A stretch of 64,000 bases of DNA from Streptomyces sclerotialus (lineage in GTDB: Bacteria; Actinomycetota; Actinomycetes; Streptomycetales; Streptomycetaceae): NCBI GenBank assembly GCA_000719105.1, contig JODX01000010.1:1-64000 (forward strand), written 5' to 3'. This document shows positions 58,414-64,000 of this stretch, in pieces. Within the stretch, counting starts at the first letter, position 1. The number at the start of each line of letters is the position of its first letter. The translations under genes were made by a program, and so were the position numbers. A model generated the notes under the pieces. It was not told the origin of the DNA. It searched no databases and saw only the letters and a program-made list of their open reading frames with translations.

Positions 58414-59145
58414 GTGGCGACGAAGAACATTCCCGACCCCGGCTTCTCCGACGACGACGGATCCGCCGATCCGCGGCTGAGCGCGGCGCTCGCGGCCTGG
58501 GCCGAGGACCGCACCGCCGTGGGGCCCGTCCTGGAGGCCCTCAAGGGTGCCCGGCTGCTCGTGCCCGTCGTCGCCGTCCTCGGAGAGGTCGAGGAGGACG
58601 AGAACGGGCTGCGCCGCGAGAAGACCAGCGACATGGCCGTACCGACCCTCAAGGCGGGGAACCGCACCGCACTGCCCGCCTTCACGTCCACCGACGCGCT
58701 GGCCCGCTGGGACCCCGCGGCCCGCCCCGTCGCCGTACCCCTGCACCAGGCGCTCCAGGCCGCCGCGCACGAGAAGGCCGACACGGTCGTGCTGGACCTG
58801 GCCGGGCCCGTGCCCTTCGAACTGACGGGACCGGCGCTGCTCGCGCTCGCCGAGGGGCGGACCACGACGGATCCGCTCGCCGACCCGGCCGTGGTCGAGG
58901 CGGTGCGCACCGCCGTCGCCGCCGAGCCCGCCGTGGTCCGCGCCCACCTCGGTCCCGGCCGGGCGGACGGCACCCTCGCCCTCGTCCTGGACCCGTCCGC
59001 CGCCCAGGCCGAGTCGGCCCGCGCGCTCGCCGAGCGGCTCGCGGCCGACGAGACACTGCGGGCCCGCCTGGTGCGCGGCCTCGACCTGGCACTCCTGCCG
59101 GCCGGGACGACGCCTCCGGGCGAGCCCTTGTACGTACGTCAGTGA
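58414..59145 (+). CDS. SseB family protein
   Basis: A 243-residue cytoplasmic protein of the SseB/enhanced-serine-sensitivity family (ALAAWAEDRTAVGPVLEALKGARLLVPVVAV; VPLHQALQAAAHEKADTVVLDLAGPVPFEL). Its biochemical role is unknown. GTG 58414 is chosen (58408 is in frame and possible). TAGGCT at 58400-58405 just upstream suggests a leaderless message. A DUF1844 gene converges on it 28 bp later. Confidence 0.75.
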   Translation: MATKNIPDPGFSDDDGSADPRLSAALAAWAEDRTAVGPVLEALKGARLLVPVVAVLGEVEEDENGLRREKTSDMAVPTLKAGNRTALPAFTSTDALARWDPAARPVAVPLHQALQAAAHEKADTVVLDLAGPVPFELTGPALLALAEGRTTTDPLADPAVVEAVRTAVAAEPAVVRAHLGPGRADGTLALVLDPSAAQAESARALAERLAADETLRARLVRGLDLALLPAGTTPPGEPLYVRQ

Positions 59146-59173
59146 TCAGCGGCGCTCGGCCGCACGGGGCGGA

Positions 59174-59593
59174 CTAGCCGAACACCGGCCCCGTGTACTT
59201 CTCACCGGGACCCTGGCCCGGCTCGTCCGGGACGATCGACGCCTCGCGGAACGCCAGCTGGAGCGACTTCAGGCCGTCGCGCAGCGGAGCCGCGTGGAAG
59301 GAGCTGATCTCGGTCGCGCTCGCGTCGAGCAGACCGGCGAGGGCGTGCACCAGCTTGCGGGCCTCGTCCAGGTCCTTGTACGCGTCGCCCTCCTCGGTCA
59401 GGCCGAGCTTCACGGCGGCGGCGCTCATCAGGTTGACGGCGACCGTCACGAGCACCTCGACCGCCGGGACCTCCGCGATGTCGCGGGTCATGCTGTCGAA
59501 GTCGGGGGCCCCGGCGGATCCCGCGGCGTCCGCGGAGGTGGCGGGGGAGTCCGGGAAGGACTCGGGGGAGTCCGAGGGGGAGGTGTCACTCAT
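59174..59593 (-). CDS. DUF1844 protein
   Basis: A 139-residue protein. An acidic Ser/Pro/Ala-rich N-terminus (1-30) leads to the helical DUF1844 core (DIAEVPAVEVLVTVAVNLMSAAAVKLGLTEEGDAYKDLDEARKLVHALAGLLDA). No function is established. The gene is regularly found beside infC in actinobacteria and is divergent from it here. ATG 59593 has TATCGT at 59601-59606 (minus strand) directly upstream, indicating a leaderless transcript. Confidence 0.88.
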   Translation of the reverse strand: MSDTSPSDSPESFPDSPATSADAAGSAGAPDFDSMTRDIAEVPAVEVLVTVAVNLMSAAAVKLGLTEEGDAYKDLDEARKLVHALAGLLDASATEISSFHAAPLRDGLKSLQLAFREASIVPDEPGQGPGEKYTGPVFG

Positions 59594-59653
59594 GTGCCAC
59601 ACGATAGGCCCCGCCGGGGGCGCGCCCGTGCGCGGGAGGCGCCCGTACGCCGG

Positions 59654-59683
59654 TTCGCACCTGCCCCGGTGAGCTGCTAACCT
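59654..59683 (+). promoter_or_regulatory. Promoter of the infC-rpmI-rplT operon
   Basis: TTCGCA (59654-59659) and TAACCT (59678-59683) are separated by 18 bp. The transcript would start near 59690, leaving an unusually long leader of about 290 nt. Confidence 0.65.
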
Positions 59684-59689
59684 AGGGTG

Positions 59690-59978
59690 ACGACCGGCTG
59701 GACACGTCAGTGCCCGGCCCGCAAGTGGAGGCTCCGAACTCCCACCTGACCGCCCCCCGGGACGGCAGGTCACCGGTCAGGCGCCCGCCGTTCCCTACGG
59801 ACGGTGGAGTCGCCCGAAGCGCGCCCCGCGGTAGACGCGGCGGTGCTCCGGCAGTCTTGGAGCCCCGCCTGTGTCCCGTCCGGGGCATTTTTCATGCGCC
59901 GCGATGGTTGGTCCCTATGTCAGCCAGACATACGCGGCGGTCCGCCAGACCGCCGTGGGGTGCTACCGAGGAGGATCC
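59690..59978 (+). promoter_or_regulatory. Structured infC leader with internal terminator
   Basis: The leader is GC-rich and full of complementary segments. At 59862-59892, GCCCCG (59862-59867) and CGGGGC (59881-59886) form a stem directly followed by ATTTTT, a typical intrinsic terminator. Further down, CGCCGCG and CGCGGCG (about 59897-59940) can pair. This is the architecture of ribosomal-protein attenuation leaders, with L20 or IF-3 as natural effectors. A short frame beginning at 59871 runs into infC but does not look like protein. Confidence 0.6.
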
Positions 59979-60635
59979 ATCAGCGCCGAGCCCCGCATCA
60001 ACGACCGGATTCGCGTTCCCGAGGTGCGACTTGTCGGTCCCAGCGGCGAGCAGGTCGGGATTGTCCCGCTTGCCAAGGCCCTGGAGCTTGCGCAGGAGTA
60101 CGACCTCGACCTGGTCGAGGTCGCGGCGAACGCCCGTCCGCCCGTGTGCAAGCTCATGGACTACGGGAAGTTCAAGTACGAGTCGGCCATGAAGGCCCGT
60201 GAGGCGCGCAAGAACCAGGCGCACACGGTCATCAAGGAGATGAAGCTCCGGCCGAAGATCGACCCGCACGACTACGACACCAAGAAGGGTCACGTCGTCC
60301 GGTTCCTCAAGCAGGGCGACAAGGTCAAGATCACGATCATGTTCCGTGGTCGCGAGCAGTCCCGGCCCGAGCTGGGCTACCGACTGCTGCAGCGGCTCGC
60401 GGAGGACGTCCAGGACCTCGGTTTCGTCGAGTCGAACCCGAAGCAGGACGGCCGGAACATGATCATGGTTCTCGGTCCGCACAAGAAGAAGACCGAGGCG
60501 ATGGCCGAGGCCCGTGAGGCCCAGGCGGCACGCAAGGCGGAAGCGAAGGCCAACCCCGGCCGCTCGCAGAACGCCGCCGACGCCGCCGACGAGGCGCCCG
60601 CCGAGGCTCCGGCCGAGGCTTCCGCCGAGGCCTGA
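59979..60635 (+). CDS. infC: Translation initiation factor IF-3
   Basis: A 218-residue factor that controls start-codon and initiator-tRNA selection on the 30S subunit. The N-domain begins [19 protein letters not shown], the C-domain contains [42 protein letters not shown], and an Ala/Glu-rich tail follows. The start is probably ATC 59979, behind GAGGAGG; GTG codons further upstream exist but lack this site. infC genes of other bacteria use rare ATT/ATC/ATA starts that IF-3 itself discriminates against, giving autoregulation. It leads the infC-rpmI-rplT operon. Confidence 0.93.
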   Translation: MSAEPRINDRIRVPEVRLVGPSGEQVGIVPLAKALELAQEYDLDLVEVAANARPPVCKLMDYGKFKYESAMKAREARKNQAHTVIKEMKLRPKIDPHDYDTKKGHVVRFLKQGDKVKITIMFRGREQSRPELGYRLLQRLAEDVQDLGFVESNPKQDGRNMIMVLGPHKKKTEAMAEAREAQAARKAEAKANPGRSQNAADAADEAPAEAPAEASAEA

Positions 60636-60759
60636 TCCAGGACGCGAGTCCTGGGCCCCGGACGCGAGTCCCGGGGTGTCAACCGATAGACAGGACGTTC
60701 CACCGTGCCCGGTCCCACGACCGGGCACCGGAGCGCCACGACGAGGAGAGAACGGCGCT

Positions 60760-60954
60760 ATGCCGAAGAACAAGTCGCACAGCGGTGCCAGCAAGCGCTT
60801 CAAGATCACGGGCTCCGGCAAGGTGCTCCGTGAGCGCTCCGGCAAGCGCCACCTGCTCGAGCACAAGTCGTCCCGCGTGACGCGTCGCCTCACCGGCAAC
60901 GCCGAGATGGCCCCGGGCGACGCCAAGAAGATCAAGAAGCTTCTCGGCAAGTGA
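60760..60954 (+). CDS. rpmI: 50S ribosomal protein L35
   Basis: A 64-residue basic ribosomal protein of full normal length ([25 protein letters not shown]-terminus KKIKKLLGK). ATG 60760 has GAGGAGAG upstream at somewhat long spacing. It lies between infC and rplT in the conserved operon. Confidence 0.97.
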   Translation: MPKNKSHSGASKRFKITGSGKVLRERSGKRHLLEHKSSRVTRRLTGNAEMAPGDAKKIKKLLGK

Positions 60955-61049
60955 CGTCCGGCGCCTTCCGCGCCGTACGTCAGGACCGGGACCCAATCGT
61001 TTCCGGGCCGCGTGACGACCACCGCGGCCCCGCTACAAGGAGTTAACAA

Positions 61050-61433
61050 GTGGCACGCGTCAAGCGGGCAGTCAACGCCCACAAGAAGCGCCGGGCGATC
61101 CTCGAGCAGGCCTCCGGCTACCGCGGTCAGCGCTCGCGCCTGTACCGCAAGGCCAAGGAGCAGGTCACCCACTCGCTGGTCTACAACTACAACGACCGCA
61201 AGAAGCGCAAGGGCGACTTCCGTCAGCTGTGGATCCAGCGCATCAACGCCGCTGCCCGCGCCAACGGCATCACCTACAACCGCTTCATCCAGGGTCTGAA
61301 GGCCGCGAACGTCGAGGTCGACCGCAAGATCCTGGCCGAGCTGGCCGTCAACGACGCGGGCGCCTTCGCCGCGCTCGTCGAGGTGGCCCAGAAGGCGCTG
61401 CCGAGCGACGTCAACGCGCCGAAGGCCGCGTGA
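61050..61433 (+). CDS. rplT: 50S ribosomal protein L20
   Basis: A 127-residue ribosomal protein ([37 protein letters not shown]). It binds 23S rRNA early in 50S assembly and in other bacteria represses its own operon by binding the leader. GTG 61050 has AAGGAG upstream. A perfect terminator hairpin follows. Confidence 0.97.
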   Translation: MARVKRAVNAHKKRRAILEQASGYRGQRSRLYRKAKEQVTHSLVYNYNDRKKRKGDFRQLWIQRINAAARANGITYNRFIQGLKAANVEVDRKILAELAVNDAGAFAALVEVAQKALPSDVNAPKAA

Positions 61434-61463
61434 CGCTGCGCTCGCTCCAGAGCCGACAGACAC

Positions 61464-61494
61464 GGACCCGCAGGCCGCACCGGCCTGCGGGTCC
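61464..61494 (+). terminator. Terminator of the infC-rpmI-rplT operon
   Basis: 14-bp perfect arms 61464-61477 and 61481-61494 with a 3-nt loop, followed by the T-rich TGTGTTTGTG. Confidence 0.92.
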
Positions 61495-61554
61495 TGTGTT
61501 TGTGCCCGCAGTGCCCGCCGTGCCCATCGTGTCCGTGAACCGCTGAACCCCAAG

Positions 61555-62424
61555 GTGAACCGCATGCCCCCCGCCACCCCCGAGCTGATCTCCCCCCGCT
61601 CTCCCCGTGTCCTGGCCGCGCGGCGGCTGGCCAAGCGGAACTTCCGGGGCAAGGAGCGGCTGTTCCTGGCCGAGGGGCCGCAGGCCGTCCGTGAGGCGGC
61701 GGCGCACCGGGTGGACGGCGCGGCCGGCCTCGTCGAGCTGTTCGCCACCGTGGAGGCCGCGGAGCGGTACGCCGACATCGTGGGCGAGGCCCGCGCCGCC
61801 GGGGCCCGTGTGCACCTCGCGGCCGAGGAGGTGATCGCGGACATCTCCACCACCGTGACCCCGCAGGGCCTGGTCGGGGTCTGCCGCTTCCTGGACACCC
61901 CGTTCGAGGAGATCCTGGCGGCGCGGCCCCAGCTCGTCGCCGTCCTCGCCCACGTCCGCGACCCCGGCAACGCCGGCACCGTGCTGCGCTGCGCCGACGC
62001 CGCCGGAGCCGAGGCCGTGATCCTCACCGACGCCTCCGTCGACCTCTACAACCCCAAGGCCGTACGGGCCTCCGTGGGCTCCCTCTTCCATCTGCCCGTC
62101 GCCGTCGGCGTGCCCGTCGAGCAGGCCGTGGCGGGTCTGCGGGACGCCGGTGTACGGGTCCTCGCCGCCGACGGGGCCGGGGTGCACGACCTCGACGAGG
62201 AGCTGGACAAGGGCACCATGGGCGGGCCGACCGCCTGGGTCTTCGGCAACGAGGCGTGGGGGCTGCCCGAGGAGACCCGGGCGCTGGCCGACGCCGTCGT
62301 GCGCGTGCCGCTGCACGGGAAGGCGGAGAGCCTGAACCTCGCGACCGCCGCCGCCGTATGTCTGTACGCGTCGGCCCGTGCGCAGCGCGGATCCGGAGGG
62401 TGCCGTTCCGTCACCGGCGGCTAG
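61555..62424 (+). CDS. SPOUT/TrmH-family RNA 2'-O-methyltransferase
   Basis: A 289-residue methyltransferase. The N-terminal substrate-binding domain (LAARRLAKRNFRGKERLFLAEGPQAVREA) is followed by the SPOUT core with motif 1 HVRDPGNAGTVLRCADAAG, motif 2 WVFGNEAWGLP and motif 3 VPLHGKAESLNLATAAAVCLY, which form the trefoil knot that binds SAM. It probably methylates 23S rRNA. GTG 61555 follows only a weak AAGG; ATG 61564 is possible. It lies behind the rplT terminator and so has its own promoter or partial read-through. Confidence 0.93.
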   Translation: MNRMPPATPELISPRSPRVLAARRLAKRNFRGKERLFLAEGPQAVREAAAHRVDGAAGLVELFATVEAAERYADIVGEARAAGARVHLAAEEVIADISTTVTPQGLVGVCRFLDTPFEEILAARPQLVAVLAHVRDPGNAGTVLRCADAAGAEAVILTDASVDLYNPKAVRASVGSLFHLPVAVGVPVEQAVAGLRDAGVRVLAADGAGVHDLDEELDKGTMGGPTAWVFGNEAWGLPEETRALADAVVRVPLHGKAESLNLATAAAVCLYASARAQRGSGGCRSVTGG

Positions 62425-62550
62425 TAGGGTGACGGACCCGGGCAACCCGCCCCGGGCTCCTGGCCCGTCCCCGCTCCCGGCTGCGCCCGGACGGGGAACC
62501 CATGAGCCGGGAGGTGCCCCCGACGCCGGACGAGAGGTGGGGATACGGGG

Positions 62551-63687
62551 ATGAGCGTCGGCACGAGCAGAGCACCGGGCGTACCGGACGTCCGCGCCGG
62601 GGTCACGGCCCCGCACGGTGGTCTCGCCGGGCCCGGCATCGGCCCCGACGACCTCCCGGACGGTCTCGTCGTCGCCGACGAGCACGGCCGTGTCATCTGC
62701 TTCAACGCCGCCGCCGCGCGCATCACCGCCGTTCGCGCCGCCGACGCCCTCGGGCAGCGGCTCGACAAGGCCCTGCCGCTGGAGGACCTCGAAGGCCGCC
62801 GCTGGTGGCAGCTGACCGATCCGTACGGGGGCCTCGCGATCCGGGTCGGGCAGCCCGAGCGGAACCTGCTGCTGCCCGGCGGGCGCGAGGTGCTCGTCTC
62901 GGCGCGCTATGTGCGCACCCGGCCGACCGGCCCCGTCCGCCGCGTCGTCGTCTCCCTCCGCGACACCGAGGCCCGCCGCCGCACCGAGCGCAGCCACGCC
63001 GAGCTGATCGCCACGGTCGCCCACGAACTGCGCTCGCCGCTCACCTCCGTCAAGGGCTTCACCGCCACCCTGCTCGCCAAGTGGGAGCGGTTCACGGACG
63101 ACCAGAAGAAACTGATGCTGGAGACCGTCGACGCCGACGCCAACCGCGTCACCCGGCTCATCGCCGAACTGCTCGACATCTCCCGCATCGACTCGGGACG
63201 GCTGGAGGTGCGCCGCCAGCCCGTCGACATCGGCGCCGCCGTCGGCCGCCACATCCAGGCGTACGTCGCCGCCGGGCAGCCCGCCGACCGGTTCCTGCTC
63301 CGCGTCGAGCAGCCGCTGCCCGACCTGTGGGCCGACCCCGACAAGGTCGACCAGGTGCTCAGCAACCTGCTGGAAAACGCCGTGCGCCACGGCGAGGGAA
63401 CTGTCACCATCGACATCACGCCCGCGGCGTCCCCGCGCGAAGGGGAGGACGCCGGTACGTCGGTCACGGTGAGCGACGAGGGCCCCGGCATCCCGGAGGA
63501 GTCCATGAACCGCGTCTTCACCCGCTTCTGGCGGGGCAGCAAGCGCGGCGGCACGGGCCTGGGGCTGTACATCGTCAAAGGCATCGTCGAGGCCCACGGC
63601 GGCACCATCACGGTCGGCCGCGCCCGGGGCGGCGGCGCCGAGTTCCGATTTACCCTGCCCGTGAGCACCCCGGCCTATCTGCAGTGA
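62551..63687 (+). CDS. Soluble PAS-domain histidine kinase (orphan)
   Basis: A 378-residue kinase with no membrane segment. A PAS domain (about 33-140; LPDGLVVADEHGRVICFNAAAARIT) is followed by HisKA with His158 in ATVAHELRSPLTSVKGF and an HATPase_c domain (N-box NLLENAVRHG, G1 VSDEGPGIP, G2 GGTGLGLYIVKGIVEAHGG). It therefore senses a cytoplasmic signal, possibly redox or a ligand. ATG 62551 follows GGGGATACGGGG. TAGGGT at 62426-62431 is a candidate -10. No response regulator is adjacent. Confidence 0.93.
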   Translation: MSVGTSRAPGVPDVRAGVTAPHGGLAGPGIGPDDLPDGLVVADEHGRVICFNAAAARITAVRAADALGQRLDKALPLEDLEGRRWWQLTDPYGGLAIRVGQPERNLLLPGGREVLVSARYVRTRPTGPVRRVVVSLRDTEARRRTERSHAELIATVAHELRSPLTSVKGFTATLLAKWERFTDDQKKLMLETVDADANRVTRLIAELLDISRIDSGRLEVRRQPVDIGAAVGRHIQAYVAAGQPADRFLLRVEQPLPDLWADPDKVDQVLSNLLENAVRHGEGTVTIDITPAASPREGEDAGTSVTVSDEGPGIPEESMNRVFTRFWRGSKRGGTGLGLYIVKGIVEAHGGTITVGRARGGGAEFRFTLPVSTPAYLQ

Positions 63688-63817
63688 CGCCGGCGGGGCC
63701 ACGGGCTCCTTCGCCTCCCGCGTGAGCATCCCCACGCGGACACCCCGCGGCCCCCTTCTCCCGGCGCCGTCCGGTCCGCCGGGCGGGCGCCCGGTCCGGG
63801 AGCCGCTCCCACCCCGT

Positions 63818-63823
63818 TAGACT
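63818..63823 (+). promoter_or_regulatory. Candidate -10 box of pheS
   Basis: TAGACT fits the actinobacterial -10 consensus and would leave a leader of about 105 nt before pheS. I see no -35 match and no T-box sequence or Phe-rich leader peptide. Confidence 0.45.
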
Positions 63824-63932
63824 CGCCCTTTGGCACCTTTGCGTCCGCAGTCGAAGCCGCTCCTCAGCGCGAGACCGCGCCCACGAGTTGCGACGGGGAC
63901 CTTCAGCCAGCCAACCGGAAGCACGGGAAGAG

Positions 63933-64000
63933 ATGTCGGCACCGAATAAGTCGTACGACCCTGTCGAGGTCGAGGCGTTGAAACCGGAAGAGATCGAGCG
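63933..64000 (+). CDS. pheS: Phenylalanyl-tRNA synthetase alpha subunit, N-terminus (partial)
   Basis: Only the first 22 codons are in the window (MSAPNKSYDPVEVEALKPEE...). They match the start of actinobacterial PheS, and the position after rplT and the rRNA methyltransferase is its conserved location. ATG 63933 has GGGAAGAG upstream. The gene runs off the right edge. Confidence 0.8.
   Translation, partial: MSAPNKSYDPVEVEALKPEEIE

Noticed and set aside
63688..63932. T-box or Phe leader-peptide attenuator before pheS
   Set aside because: No T-box sequence, no run of Phe codons and no terminator/antiterminator pair could be found.

Overview
The window is a stretch of high-GC actinobacterial chromosome, almost certainly Streptomyces. 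Third-codon positions are strongly G/C-biased, GTG starts are common, and many genes have TAGGGT/TANNNT -10 boxes directly at the start codon. There is a complete Pup-proteasome locus, a conservon, and a gene order resembling the metH-to-pheS region of Streptomyces coelicolor (recalled, not searched). Both edges cut genes: the 3' end of metH at the left and the 5' end of pheS at the right. I see no tRNA, rRNA, CRISPR array, insertion sequence or prophage.

Layout. 1-10.6 kb: metH end, a HAD phosphatase, two tandem oligopeptide-binding lipoproteins without permeases, an orphan NarL-type regulator, a RecB-like Fe-S nuclease, a site-2 protease with CBS domains, a TrmI-type tRNA methyltransferase and an exported protein. 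10.6-25.6 kb, protein-tagging and proteasome region: ferredoxin, arc, dop, pup, a split endonuclease VII gene, prcB, prcA, a divergent LacI/MFS pair, pafA, two FKBP prolyl isomerases, a repeat-rich spacer, then pafB and pafC. 25.6-31.5 kb: small proteins, tatA, tatC, a diacylglycerol-kinase-like lipid kinase and a Ski2-like helicase. 31.9-36.6 kb: conservon cvnA-D followed by a CYP157-like P450 that lacks the ExxR motif.

36.6-43.6 kb: pseudouridine synthase, a siderophore-interacting flavoprotein under an iron box, a 5'-3' exonuclease, and a glycine betaine ABC transporter whose permease carries two fused substrate-binding domains. 44.1-53.1 kb: regulators plus a probable ethanolamine-utilisation cluster (Eat-type permease, gamma-glutamyl hydrolase, FadR-type regulator, GlnA4-like ligase, aldehyde dehydrogenase, SDR). 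53.1-59.6 kb: a PLP racemase/aldolase-like protein, a proline-rich membrane protein coupled to a membrane-anchored subtilase, a serine hydrolase, SseB-like and DUF1844 proteins. 59.6-64 kb: translation block of infC (apparently starting with ATC, behind a structured leader), rpmI, rplT, a SPOUT rRNA methyltransferase, an orphan PAS histidine kinase and pheS.

How the genes work together. Dop deamidates Pup, PafA ligates it to substrates, and ARC unfolds tagged proteins into the PrcAB core. PafB and PafC form a WYL-domain activator of the DNA-damage response. In the 46-53 kb cluster, imported amine would be gamma-glutamylated, oxidised and then released by the hydrolase. The hydrolase/permease operon and the glnA4-like operon share a GGCAATACC element upstream, consistent with control by the FadR-type regulator lying between them.
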